Below, in pieces: positions 51,273 to 59,224 of a stretch of 64,000 bases of DNA. A model generated the notes under the pieces. The model was given only the letters and a program-made list of their open reading frames with translations. It did not search any database and was not told where the DNA came from. A program made the translations under genes and the position numbers. The DNA is from Hymenobacter oligotrophus (GTDB lineage Bacteria; Bacteroidota; Bacteroidia; Cytophagales; Hymenobacteraceae). Where the stretch lies: NCBI RefSeq assembly GCF_003574965.1, contig NZ_CP032317.1, positions 1,426,001 to 1,490,000 of the forward strand. Direction: 5' to 3'. Position 1 is the first letter of the stretch. Every line of letters begins with the position of its first letter.

Positions 51273-52751
51273 TTGGGCATCGTCCGGCGCCAAGGGCTGC
51301 GCAATACCATCATATCCTACATCGGCCTGGGGCTGGGCTTTGTCAACACGGTTTTCGTGTTGCCCCGCATTCTCGAAGATGAGCAATTGGGCCTCACGCG
51401 GGTGCTCATTTCCATCGCCACCATCTACGCGCAGTTGTCGGCGGTGGGCTTTGCGAGCATGGGCATCCGGTTTTTCCCGTACTTCCGCAACCGCGAAGCC
51501 GGTCACCACGGTTTCCTGCCGTTTTTGCTGGGACTGCCCCTGCTGGGCTTTGCGCTGATGACGGCGCTCTACCTAGGGGGCAAGCCCTTGGTAATGGAGC
51601 AGTACGCTTCCGACGCGGCTCTGCTCGGGCCTTATTACCAATGGGGCGTGGTGCTGGCGTTGTTCACGCTCCTCTACTCGCTGCAGGATGCTTACCTGAA
51701 AGCCCTGTACCACACGGCTTTTTCGTCGTTTGTGCAAGAGGTATTGTTGCGCCTACTCGTGGCGGGTGCGGCGCTGGCGTTTGGTGCGGGCCTGCTCACG
51801 TTCCATCAGTTTGTGTTGCTTTACATCGGCCTGAACAGCGGCATAACCCTGCTGCTCACGGCTTACCTGGCGGCTATAGGCGAGTTGCATTTGCGCCCGC
51901 AACGCGAGGTGCTGCAAATACGGCCCATGCGCGAATTGCTAGGCTTTGGGGGCTTTGCCCTGCTCTCCAATATCTCGGGCACGGTCATTAGCTCCATCGA
52001 TGCCCTGATGGTAGGCTCCAAGCTGAACCTAGGCGCGGCGGGCGTGTATTCGGTGGCATTTTTCATCAGCACGGCGCTAACCATTCCGTTCCGTTCGCTC
52101 TACAAAATTGCCTTTCCGCTGCTGGCCGACTATTGGAAACAGCACGACCTAGGGCGCATGGCCGCGTTTTACCGCAGCACCACCCGCCTCAACACCGTGT
52201 TGGGCTGTTACTTAGCATTGGGCATAGGCCTGAATCTCGACTTCATTTATTCGCTGATGAAGCCCGAATACGCTGCCGGTGCTGCGGCCGTTCTCATTTT
52301 GCTGGTCGGGCGCTTGTTCGATGGCATAACCGGCGTAAACGGGCTAATTGTGGTTACCTCGCCGCGCTACCGCTACGACCTTATATTCAACGCTACACTC
52401 GCGGTTCTTACCGTGCTGCTCAACCTGTTGCTCATTCCGCGCTACGGCCTAGGTGGCTCGGCAGCGGCTACCTCACTGGCGCTGGTGCTCATCAACGTGG
52501 CGCGCACGTGGTTTGTGTGGCACAGTTATGGCTTGCAGCCCTTCGACAAGCGCATACCGCTGTTGCTGGGCATTGCGGCCGTGGCCGGCGTGGTAGCCTG
52601 GCTGGTGCCCAACTTTACATCGGTTTGGCTGACAATGTTCGTCCGCTCGGCGGCGCTTACCGCGGTGTACGGCGGCTTGGCGCTTGCAACCCGCGCAGTG
52701 CCCGAAGCCACGCCGCTGCTGCAAAAAATCCTGGGCCGGAGCAAAGCGTAG
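51273..52751 (+). CDS. Wzx-type oligosaccharide flippase (MOP superfamily)
   Basis: The 492-residue product has about fourteen membrane helices and the polysaccharide-flippase pattern, opening MGIVRRQGLRNTIISYIGLG and including FRSLYKIAFPLLADYW, RMAAFYRSTTRLNTVLGCYL and GLIVVTSPRYRYDL. It would move the lipid-linked glycan to the periplasmic face. The start is TTG at 51273; the N-terminus it gives is the family standard and no ATG is available. The last codons form one arm of a 22-bp terminator hairpin shared with the convergent CPBP gene. Confidence 0.9.
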   Translation: MGIVRRQGLRNTIISYIGLGLGFVNTVFVLPRILEDEQLGLTRVLISIATIYAQLSAVGFASMGIRFFPYFRNREAGHHGFLPFLLGLPLLGFALMTALYLGGKPLVMEQYASDAALLGPYYQWGVVLALFTLLYSLQDAYLKALYHTAFSSFVQEVLLRLLVAGAALAFGAGLLTFHQFVLLYIGLNSGITLLLTAYLAAIGELHLRPQREVLQIRPMRELLGFGGFALLSNISGTVISSIDALMVGSKLNLGAAGVYSVAFFISTALTIPFRSLYKIAFPLLADYWKQHDLGRMAAFYRSTTRLNTVLGCYLALGIGLNLDFIYSLMKPEYAAGAAAVLILLVGRLFDGITGVNGLIVVTSPRYRYDLIFNATLAVLTVLLNLLLIPRYGLGGSAAATSLALVLINVARTWFVWHSYGLQPFDKRIPLLLGIAAVAGVVAWLVPNFTSVWLTMFVRSAALTAVYGGLALATRAVPEATPLLQKILGRSKA

Positions 52752-52778
52752 CTTCGTCCGGCCCAGGATTTTTTGCAG
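52719..52778. terminator. Terminator overlapping the 3' coding end of the flippase gene
   Basis: Perfect 22-bp arms at 52719-52740 and 52757-52778 (CTGCAAAAAATCCTGGGCCG... and its complement) enclose 16 bases that themselves partly pair. The left arm and stop codon are inside the flippase coding sequence. A6/T6 blocks allow termination of both convergent transcripts. Confidence 0.8.
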
Positions 52779-52806
52779 GCCTAATCACGCGCAAAAGCAG
52801 CGCTTA

Positions 52807-53703
52807 CTACACTGCCTCAACCGCCGAATTGGTTTCAATAACCACTTCGTCCTCAGCTGGCTCGCGAGTAAGACGCTGCAGGTAGCGCACCACCAACACC
52901 AACACCGCGGCAGCACCTAGGGCAGCCGCGGCCATGGGCAGCGTTGGGCCTTCGGACTTCGTTAACTGCTCAAGCACGTCCTTGTCGTTGCGAATCATGA
53001 ATATGCCCAGCCACGCAATAAAGTTGTTTACGGCGTGCACCAGAATGCAGGCCCGCAACGAGCCCGTGCGGTAGTACAGCCACCCCAGAAACACACCAAA
53101 CAAAGCCGCAGCCAACGACTGGGCCGGGTTGAAGTGGATAATGCCAAACAACAAGCTGGTTTGCAGAATGGCCTTGGTGGGGCCGTAGTTTTTCATCAGC
53201 CCGGGCAACAATACGCCCCGAAACAGCCACTCCTCGAATACCGGCGCCATTACGCACAGCACCACAAACGACAGTAACGGTTGCGTTGCCAGTTGCAGCA
53301 ACGCCTTGGGCAGCGCCCAGGTTGGCAAGCCCAACCACTCCACCGGAGCGCGTACGAGTAGCAGAGCGGCCCCTGCCAGGGTAAGAATGGCATATAGCCC
53401 GGCGCCATCGTAGCGGCTTTGCCAGCTCGCGGGCACCACGCGGCTTGGGCCGGCGTAGCGCTTCAGAAACCAAACCAGCAGCGCCGGCGCTATGGAGGCT
53501 ATTGCCAGGCCGTAGCGCTCGGCGTCGTCTTTCGGCAGCCAATTGAGCAACAGCAGCATTGGGATGCCTGCAACCACCGAAGCGAGCAGATACCAGCCGA
53601 GCACCGCCCAGCTTTCGCCGTACGTGGGATATGCTTTTTTGGCGCGGCGCGAGGCGGCGGGCGCGGCCATCATGTAGGGTTCTTGCGGAAAAACGTGTTC
53701 CAT
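52807..53703 (-). CDS. CPBP-family intramembrane protease (Abi)
   Basis: The 298-residue integral membrane protein has about eight helices and the CPBP/Rce1 motifs: EEWLFRG (E157, E158, R162), FGIIHFN (H190) and HAVNNF (H223). These form a glutamate/histidine active site in the membrane. Bacterial relatives include proteases and bacteriocin-immunity proteins; no partner gene is visible to refine this. A short charged tail (TREPAEDEVVIETN) ends the protein. It converges with the flippase gene and is separated from the permease gene by a hairpin at 53745-53771. Confidence 0.9.
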   Translation of the reverse strand: MEHVFPQEPYMMAAPAASRRAKKAYPTYGESWAVLGWYLLASVVAGIPMLLLLNWLPKDDAERYGLAIASIAPALLVWFLKRYAGPSRVVPASWQSRYDGAGLYAILTLAGAALLLVRAPVEWLGLPTWALPKALLQLATQPLLSFVVLCVMAPVFEEWLFRGVLLPGLMKNYGPTKAILQTSLLFGIIHFNPAQSLAAALFGVFLGWLYYRTGSLRACILVHAVNNFIAWLGIFMIRNDKDVLEQLTKSEGPTLPMAAAALGAAAVLVLVVRYLQRLTREPAEDEVVIETNSAVEAV

Positions 53704-53744
53704 TGCTTAAGAATATCAGGCCCAAAATACAGGCAAAAGCACAA

Positions 53745-53771
53745 CGGGCCAGCAGCGCTGCTGCTGGCCCG
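53745..53771 (-). terminator. Hairpin downstream of the APC permease gene
   Basis: Perfect 11-bp arms CGGGCCAGCAG (53745-53755) and CTGCTGGCCCG (53761-53771) with loop CGCTG. On the minus strand it is followed by a T-rich stretch (TTGTGCTTTTGCC). Confidence 0.65.
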
Positions 53772-53817
53772 TGGCAAAAGCAAAGGCAAACCCTAGGTAA
53801 TCAAAGGGCCCACAGGC

Positions 53818-55299
53818 TTAAGCAACCGTGTTGCCCACGGGCTCGACGGTGGAATTCACCAGCTGTCCTTGGCCCAGCTTGCTGTTCTTTTTGCCGTACG
53901 CGAAGTAGATGATCAGGCCAATTGCCAGCCACACGAACAAACGAATCCAGGTGTCCTGGGGCAGCGAGAACATCATCACCAAGCAGGTAACGATGCCCAA
54001 AACCGGCACCACCGGCACCCAGGGCGTGCGAAACGCGCGCGGCGCGTTGGGCTCGCGCTTGCGCATGATGAGCACGCCTACGCATACCATCACGAAGGCC
54101 AGCAATGTACCGATGCTGCACATTTCGCCCACCACGTGAATGGGCACGAAGCCGGCAAACAGGCTAATGAACAAGCCCAGCAGCAGGCTCGATTTGAGCG
54201 GCGTCTGGAACTTGGGGTGTATTTGCGAGAACACCTTTGGCAACAGCCCATCGCGCGACATGGAGAAGAACACGCGGCTTTGGCCTAGCAAATCGACCAG
54301 GATAACCGAGGTGTAGCCGATCAGAATGGCCCCGATGATGGCCGTGCTTAGCCAGCCGTAGGGTGTTTTTTCGATGGCAATGGCCACCGGCGCGGCGCTG
54401 TTCTTAAACACGGTGAAGTTGGCGAGGCCCGTCATAACGTAGCCGAACAGCACGAACAGCACCGTGCACACCAGCAGCGAGCCAATGATGCCGATGGGCA
54501 TGTTGCGCTGCGGGTTCTTGGCTTCTTGCGCCATGGTAGCCACAATATCGAAGCCGATGAACACGAAGAAAACCACGCCCGCCCCGCGCAAAATGCCGCT
54601 CCAGCCAAACTCGCCGAAGGTGCCCGTGTTGGCCGGAATGTACGGGTGGTAGTTGGCCGGGTCGATGTACTGCCAACCCAGAGCAATGAACACCAGCACC
54701 ACCGACACCTTAAGGGCCACCACAATGGCATTAAACCACGCCGAGCCCTGCGTGCCGCGCGCAATAATGGCCGTAATGGCCAGCACAATGAGCACGGCGG
54801 GTAGGTTAACCAAGCCGCTCACGGTGCTGCCATCGGCCAGGGTAGCCGTTTCCCACGGCGACATCATGAGCTGCGGCGGCACGTGGAGGCCGTACTTGCT
54901 GAGGAACTTGCCCAGGTAGTTCGACCAGCTAATGGCCACGGTAGCGGCGCCCACGGAGTACTCCAGCACCAAATCCCAGCCGATAATCCAGGCAAATAGC
55001 TCGCCCATGGTGGCGTAGGAGTAGGTGTAGGCCGAGCCGGCCACCGGCACCATGGAGGCAAACTCGGCGTAGCACAAGGCCGAAAAGGCACACCCGATGG
55101 CAGCAATTACAAACGACAACGTGATGGCCGGGCCGGTGTGGTTGGCGGCAGCAATGCCCGTGAGCGAGAACAAGCCCGCCCCAATAATTACCCCTACCCC
55201 AATGGCAATGAGGTTGAACGGACCTAGGCTGCGCTTAAGCGTGTGCGTGCCGCTCTCTGCGGCTTCTTGCCGCAGCAGCTCCAATGATTTTTTAAGCAT
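53818..55299 (-). CDS. APC-superfamily amino acid permease, SAM-riboswitch controlled
   Basis: The 493-residue product has twelve or more membrane helices and the APC signature at helix 1 (LKRSLGPFNLIAIGVGVIIG, AGLFSLTGIAAA) and in VFFVFIGFDIVATMAQEAKN. It resembles the cationic amino acid transporter (CAT/YfnA) group. A SAM-I riboswitch (55634-55728) lies on the same strand 335 bases upstream with no convincing gene in between. Regulation by S-adenosylmethionine suggests import of methionine or a precursor rather than lysine or arginine; this is inference. No CCTAGG site occurs in most of the gene. Confidence 0.92.
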   Translation of the reverse strand: MLKKSLELLRQEAAESGTHTLKRSLGPFNLIAIGVGVIIGAGLFSLTGIAAANHTGPAITLSFVIAAIGCAFSALCYAEFASMVPVAGSAYTYSYATMGELFAWIIGWDLVLEYSVGAATVAISWSNYLGKFLSKYGLHVPPQLMMSPWETATLADGSTVSGLVNLPAVLIVLAITAIIARGTQGSAWFNAIVVALKVSVVLVFIALGWQYIDPANYHPYIPANTGTFGEFGWSGILRGAGVVFFVFIGFDIVATMAQEAKNPQRNMPIGIIGSLLVCTVLFVLFGYVMTGLANFTVFKNSAAPVAIAIEKTPYGWLSTAIIGAILIGYTSVILVDLLGQSRVFFSMSRDGLLPKVFSQIHPKFQTPLKSSLLLGLFISLFAGFVPIHVVGEMCSIGTLLAFVMVCVGVLIMRKREPNAPRAFRTPWVPVVPVLGIVTCLVMMFSLPQDTWIRLFVWLAIGLIIYFAYGKKNSKLGQGQLVNSTVEPVGNTVA

Positions 55300-55447
55300 A
55301 CAATGGTTGGTGCACGCGCTGCTGCACGTGCGAACGAAAATGCGCCGTGGCGCTGCTCCTGCCCTTGCTTAATGCAGCTGGGCGGGCAGCCGACCGGCAA
55401 ATAGGAAAATGGTTACCGCAACGGGTGGGCGCGGCGTCAAGCAAGCC

Positions 55448-55550
55448 CTAGGTAGCTGCACTGGCGCTTAGGCGTGGCAGCTCGGCCTGGCCGCGCCGGC
55501 TGGCCTCAACAACAACAGCAACATGCGCAGCCAAGCCCATGCGCAGCCAA
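55448..55550 (-). other. Leader region between riboswitch and permease: short Leu-rich frame and tandem repeat
   Basis: An 18-codon frame on the minus strand (55468-55524) reads MLLLLLRPAGAARPSCHA with five consecutive Leu codons. Just upstream a 13-base unit CATGCGCAGCCAA is repeated with a 16-base period (55522-55534 and 55538-55550). The frame may be a leader peptide or chance. The rest of the leader to 55300 shows one CCTAGG and nothing else clear. Confidence 0.3.
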
Positions 55551-55633
55551 AGCAGCGCGGTTTAGCAAGCGAGGTGCAGAAGCACGGTGGAGACCAGAAA
55601 CGGGGAAGTGGCAGAAAAAGCCCACAGCTACTT

Positions 55634-55728
55634 GTTTTTATATGGTCAGGAATTGGCACCGTTCCGGATGATCCGGAGGGTTGCCGGCGCTTCAGGGAGC
55701 CTGTCTCTCCACGCCTCTGTATAAAAAC
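55634..55728 (-). promoter_or_regulatory. SAM-I riboswitch
   Basis: On the minus strand P1 is a perfect 9-bp stem GTTTTTATA / TATAAAAAC (55720-55728 with 55634-55642). Inside it are the conserved SAM-I elements: CAGAGGCGTGGAGAGAC, GGCTCCCTGAAGC, GCCGGCAACC and, after the P3-type hairpin TCCGGATCATCCGGA, GGTGCCAATTCC. The order and spacing match the family. It lies downstream of a full promoter (55757-55789) and upstream of the APC permease. A classical terminator expression platform is not obvious. Confidence 0.92.
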
Positions 55729-55756
55729 AATCCTTCAGAGCAAAGAATTGATGGGG

Positions 55757-55789
55757 CAAAGGTAGCCTGCAAACCGCCGATTGTGCAAA
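55757..55789 (-). promoter_or_regulatory. Promoter of the riboswitch transcript: TTTG N21 TACCTTTG
   Basis: On the minus strand the -33 box TTTG (55786-55789) is spaced 21 bases from an exact -7 box TACCTTTG (55757-55764). The predicted start is about 20 bases before the riboswitch. It is the best-formed Bacteroidota promoter in the window. Confidence 0.75.
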
Positions 55790-55820
55790 CGCCCCGGTGC
55801 GCCTAGGTGCTTGGCGCCGC

Positions 55821-56543
55821 TCAGGAGGCCGGCAGCCGACGCATGCGGTAGCAGCTCATGGCCGTGTCGCCGAGCTGCTCGAGCAGGCGGTAGTTGGCGA
55901 GCAGGCCCACGGCTGCCCCCACCACGGGCAGCAATTGGGCCAGCTTGGCCAGGTCGATGTAGTCGCGGTATTCTTGCTGAAAGGTGCGCCAGTCGAAGGC
56001 GTTGACATCGGCGGGCAGGGTTTGGCGGTAGGCCTCCCAGTTGGCCAAGCGCTGGTACACCTCGTTGCGGGTTTGCTGGCTGCTGAAGGTTAGCTGAAAC
56101 ACGTGCAACAAGAACAGGCGCTCGGTGTAGTCGCGCACGTCGTGGCCGTAAAGTGCGGCAATGTCGAAAAGCAGTTTAAGCTTGATGCCGAGCAGCAGCG
56201 GAAAATCGGCCAGGCTCAGCAAAAACCCGCCCGCCCCGGTAACGGCACCCTCGGCGGCGGCGGTGTTGCGGTAGTACTTGATGCGCTGGCGCACCGCGGC
56301 CTCGCGCTGGGCCAAGGCCGCGTGTTGCAGGGGTTGCCGCGTGGTGTGCATCGAGCCGAACAGCACGCCGCGCACCATTTGCTTGATAGCCGTGGTGAGT
56401 GCTTGGTGCACACGCTCGGGCAGCAACGCGTTCAGGCGGGTTTGCACGTGGCGCGCAAAGCGGTTGAGGGCCGAGGGCGGCCGCTGCATGCGCTGCTGCC
56501 ACGCGCGAAGCTCTTGGTAGGCTTGCTGTTCGTCGGGGGTCAT
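55821..56543 (-). CDS. EcsC family protein
   Basis: The 240-residue product matches the EcsC pattern: an N-terminal helical region (YQELRAWQQRMQRPPSALNR, PERVHQALTTAIKQMVRGVL), the conserved AEGAVTGAGGFLLSLADFPLLLGIKLKLLFDIAALYG segment (in parts: AVTGAGGFLLSLADFP, LLLGIKLKLLFDIAALYG), YTERLFLLHVF, and a late LLPVVGAAVGLLANYRLLEQ. EcsC proteins are membrane-associated and of unclear function; some accompany the EcsAB transporter, absent here. ATG 56543 is used; the frame upstream to 56582 adds 13 unsupported residues. Confidence 0.85.
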   Translation of the reverse strand: MTPDEQQAYQELRAWQQRMQRPPSALNRFARHVQTRLNALLPERVHQALTTAIKQMVRGVLFGSMHTTRQPLQHAALAQREAAVRQRIKYYRNTAAAEGAVTGAGGFLLSLADFPLLLGIKLKLLFDIAALYGHDVRDYTERLFLLHVFQLTFSSQQTRNEVYQRLANWEAYRQTLPADVNAFDWRTFQQEYRDYIDLAKLAQLLPVVGAAVGLLANYRLLEQLGDTAMSCYRMRRLPAS

Positions 56544-56691
56544 GGGGCGAGTGGCTTGGATTACGCAGCCGCGGGTACCCAATCTTACCCAAGTTGGCAG
56601 GCGGGGGTTGGGGTTTGCCGCTACATATTAGCCGATTTACCCGTTTATTAGCGCCTCGCTGACAAACCCACTACCCCCTACTGGTTACCTC

Positions 56692-57174
56692 ATGAAACCT
56701 GCTTTACTCTGCTTGTTGCTGTGGTTGGGAGCCTCAGCCGTGTACGCCCAAAAACGCCCGGCCAAGCAGCCGGCACCGGTTGCCAAGCCCGCTCAGCCTG
56801 CTGCGCCCGTCGCGCCACCCCCTGCCCCGGCCCCCGTGCTGTCGGAAGCCGAGCAAGTGGTGCAGCGCCAACTGGAGGCCTACAACGCCCGCAACCTCGA
56901 TGCCTTTGCGGCCACTTACCACGAACAGGTGGAGCTGCTTACGTTTCCGGCTGTGCTGCGCTCCAAAGGCATAGCCAAGCTGCGCGAAGGCTACGGGCAG
57001 TTTTTCGCCCAAACGCCCGACCTGAATTGCCAGATTGTGCACCGCACGGTGCTCGGCAACAAGGTTATCGACCACGAGCGCGTAACGGGCCTGCCCAACG
57101 GCCAGGTGCTGGAGGCCGTGGCCATTTACGAGGTAGAAAACGGCCTGATCCGGCGCGTCACGTTTGTGCAGTAG
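56692..57174 (+). CDS. Secreted NTF2-like (SnoaL/DUF4440-type) protein
   Basis: The 160-residue product has a signal peptide (MKPALLCLLLWLGASAVYAQ), a Pro/Ala/Lys-rich linker (about 21-50) and an NTF2-like cone domain of about 110 residues. The domain shows VVQRQLEAYNARNLDAFAAT, YHEQVELLTFPAVL, KGIAKLREGYGQFF, DHERVTGLPNGQVLEAVAIY and a closing strand. NTF2-like proteins bind small ligands or catalyse varied reactions, and no specific function can be read. It ends 3 bases from the convergent oxidoreductase stop. Confidence 0.88.
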   Translation: MKPALLCLLLWLGASAVYAQKRPAKQPAPVAKPAQPAAPVAPPPAPAPVLSEAEQVVQRQLEAYNARNLDAFAATYHEQVELLTFPAVLRSKGIAKLREGYGQFFAQTPDLNCQIVHRTVLGNKVIDHERVTGLPNGQVLEAVAIYEVENGLIRRVTFVQ

Positions 57175-57177
57175 CGC

Positions 57178-58236
57178 CTACTTCAGGCTGTAAATTCGCT
57201 CGATGATTTCCACCACTTTCAGTCCGTCGTGGGCGTTGGTGGTGGCTACGGTTCGGTGCTGCAAGGTGTCAATCACGTTTTCGATGAGGTGCACGTGGTT
57301 GGCGGCGCTGCCTTGGTAAGTGCCGTAATCGTTGGCGGGGTTGGTGCGGGGCAGCGCGGGCAGTTGGTAATTGCGGATGTGGCAATACTCCACCTTGTCC
57401 ATGTACTGGCCCGCAATGCGCAGGCTGCCGTGCTCGGCCACCACCGTAATGGAGCTTTCAAGGTTACGGTCCCACACGCTGGTGCTGTATTGCAAGGTGC
57501 CGCTGCCGCCCCGTACCAGATCGAACGCCACAAGGCCTGAGTCTTCGAACTCGGTAAGCTCGTGGTGGTTGAAGTCGCGGAACCGGGCCTCGATGTTGGT
57601 GATGTCGCCAAACACCCAGTACAACAAATCGACGAAGTGGCTGAACTGTGTGAACAGCGTACCGCCATCGAGGGCGCGCGTGCCGTGCCAGCTGCCGGGG
57701 CGGTAGTAGCGGGTGTCGCGGTTCCAGAAGCAGTTGATTTGCACCAAGTAAATCTGCCCTAGGTGGCCTTCGTCGTACACCTGCTTGAGCCAGGCGGCAG
57801 GCGGCGAGTAACGGTTTTGCATCACCCCAAACACCAGCCGGTTGGTTTGCTGCGCCGTTTGCACAATGGCTTCGGCATCGGCGCGGCGCAGGGCCAGCGG
57901 TTTTTCTACCACCACGTGCAGGCCGTGGCGCAGCGCCTGCGTGGCCTGCTCGGCGTGCAAATAATTGGGCGTGGCCACGGTCAGCACATCGGCGGCGGGG
58001 CCTTGCCCTAGGTACTCCTCGAGCGAGGCAAAGCACGGCACCCCCGCAAACTCGGCTGCCAAGGCCGCGTGCAGCGCCGCATCGGTGTCGATAAGAGCCA
58101 CCAAACGCGCCGCGGGGCTGCGGGCTACCAAGGCGGCGTGGCGCCGGCCAATGTGCCCGGCCCCGCAAATCACAAAACGAACAACCGGCAAGGCAGCCGC
58201 GCCCAAGCCGGTACCGGAGGTACTTGCAGCAAACAC
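57178..58236 (-). CDS. Gfo/Idh/MocA-family oxidoreductase, WbpB-like
   Basis: The 352-residue NAD(P)-dependent dehydrogenase has the Rossmann motif VICGAGHIGRRHAAL and the EKPLA motif (GLHVVVEKPLALRRADAEAI) with the conserved Lys. The substrate domain shows QNRYSPPAAWLK, RYYRPGSWHGTRALDGGTLF and THFVDLLYW-like FSHFVDLLYWVFGD. In surface-sugar pathways such enzymes (WbpB/WlbA) oxidise C3 of a UDP-HexNAc acid before transamination; a DegT aminotransferase gene lies 1 kb upstream on the same strand. The start is a GTG at 58236, since no ATG precedes the fold. A terminator hairpin (58297-58328) lies upstream. Confidence 0.88.
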   Translation of the reverse strand: MFAASTSGTGLGAAALPVVRFVICGAGHIGRRHAALVARSPAARLVALIDTDAALHAALAAEFAGVPCFASLEEYLGQGPAADVLTVATPNYLHAEQATQALRHGLHVVVEKPLALRRADAEAIVQTAQQTNRLVFGVMQNRYSPPAAWLKQVYDEGHLGQIYLVQINCFWNRDTRYYRPGSWHGTRALDGGTLFTQFSHFVDLLYWVFGDITNIEARFRDFNHHELTEFEDSGLVAFDLVRGGSGTLQYSTSVWDRNLESSITVVAEHGSLRIAGQYMDKVEYCHIRNYQLPALPRTNPANDYGTYQGSAANHVHLIENVIDTLQHRTVATTNAHDGLKVVEIIERIYSLK

Positions 58237-58296
58237 GCCGCAAGCTCCGAAAAAAGCGGCTTCCGACGAGCCTTGTTCATCATAAGATAAACGCGC

Positions 58297-58328
58297 GAGG
58301 GCTCCGCAGCAACCGCCGCGGAGCCCTC
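58297..58328 (-). terminator. Hairpin terminator after the M48 protease gene
   Basis: Perfect 11-bp arms GAGGGCTCCGC (58297-58307) and GCGGAGCCCTC (58318-58328) with a 10-base loop. It lies between the protease stop and the oxidoreductase start and suggests separate transcripts. Confidence 0.6.
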
Positions 58329-58351
58329 GGCCCTAAAAGCCACGGCCCGAC

Positions 58352-59158
58352 CTAGAGAATGCGCTTGAGCTCCTCGAAGCTGCCATTGGATACCGAGCGG
58401 TTGGTGCAGCCCAGTTGGCGGGCACTGTTCTGGATGCTCGTAACGCGCGAGCCGGGGTTGGGGTGCGTGCTCAGGAACTCAGGCGAGCGGGCACCGCCCT
58501 GCTTTTCGGCCTTGATGAAGAAGCCCGCGGCGCCGTCGCAGGCGTAATAGCGCGTGCCGTTGAGGTACACGGTAGAGTACTTATCGGCCTCTTGCTCGAA
58601 GGTGCGGCTGAACTTGAGCTGGCCCAGGCCGGCGGCAATTTGCGTGAGCATGTTGGGGTTTTTGCCCAGCACCACCCCCATCAGCAGGCTGATGCCGTAC
58701 TGGCGCTGCAGCAGCTGGGTGCTGTGGCGGCGGTCGGCGTGGGCAATTTCGTGGCCGATTACGCCCGCCAGTTGGCTTTCGTTATCGAGGAACTTGATGA
58801 GCCCCGTAAACACGTAGATGTGGCCGCCGGGCGTGGCAAACGCATTTTGCATCTGGTCGTCCTTGATGATCTTGACATCCCAGGCAAACTGGTTACGGTA
58901 CTTGATGTTGCCGTTGTCAAGCACGCGCTTCACCACGCCGTCGAGCAGCTGGTAGGCGCGGGCGTTGCTGCCGCGCGACAGCAGCTGGCCTTTGGCTTGG
59001 TAGAGCGAATCGGTTTGGTGGGCCACCTGCGCCCCCAGGGCAATGTCCTGGTCGACGGAGAAAATGTTGAAGCCCTGGTGCGGTTTGTTGATGGCGGCGG
59101 TGGTGAGGCCGGCTAGTGCCGTGAGGCCCGCCAGCAGGCCAAGAAAAGAGCGGGTCAT
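58352..59158 (-). CDS. M48-family zinc metalloprotease, secreted or periplasmic
   Basis: The 268-residue product begins with a hydrophobic leader (SFLGLLAGLTALAGLTTAAI) and carries the HEIAH zinc motif in VIGHEIAHADRRH (H136, E137, H140). The third ligand is in RTFEQEADKYS (about E190). MQNAFATPGGHIYVFTGL is the strand before the helix, and FLSTHPNPGSRVTSIQ the C-terminal family signature. It resembles BepA/LoiP-type periplasmic quality-control proteases but lacks TPRs. No Cys follows the leader, so it is likely soluble or anchored by the leader. Confidence 0.92.
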   Translation of the reverse strand: MTRSFLGLLAGLTALAGLTTAAINKPHQGFNIFSVDQDIALGAQVAHQTDSLYQAKGQLLSRGSNARAYQLLDGVVKRVLDNGNIKYRNQFAWDVKIIKDDQMQNAFATPGGHIYVFTGLIKFLDNESQLAGVIGHEIAHADRRHSTQLLQRQYGISLLMGVVLGKNPNMLTQIAAGLGQLKFSRTFEQEADKYSTVYLNGTRYYACDGAAGFFIKAEKQGGARSPEFLSTHPNPGSRVTSIQNSARQLGCTNRSVSNGSFEELKRIL

Positions 59159-59224
59159 GTGCGTGGTAATCGGGTTGATGACGACGAGTTGTACGGGCGC
59201 AAGAAAAAACAGTGCCAGCCGCGC

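Noticed and set aside
55468-55659. 63-codon minus-strand frame starting at GTG inside the riboswitch
   Set aside because: Its start is the conserved GGTGCC of the SAM-I aptamer, so translation from there is implausible; only the last 18 codons were kept as a weak leader-peptide idea.
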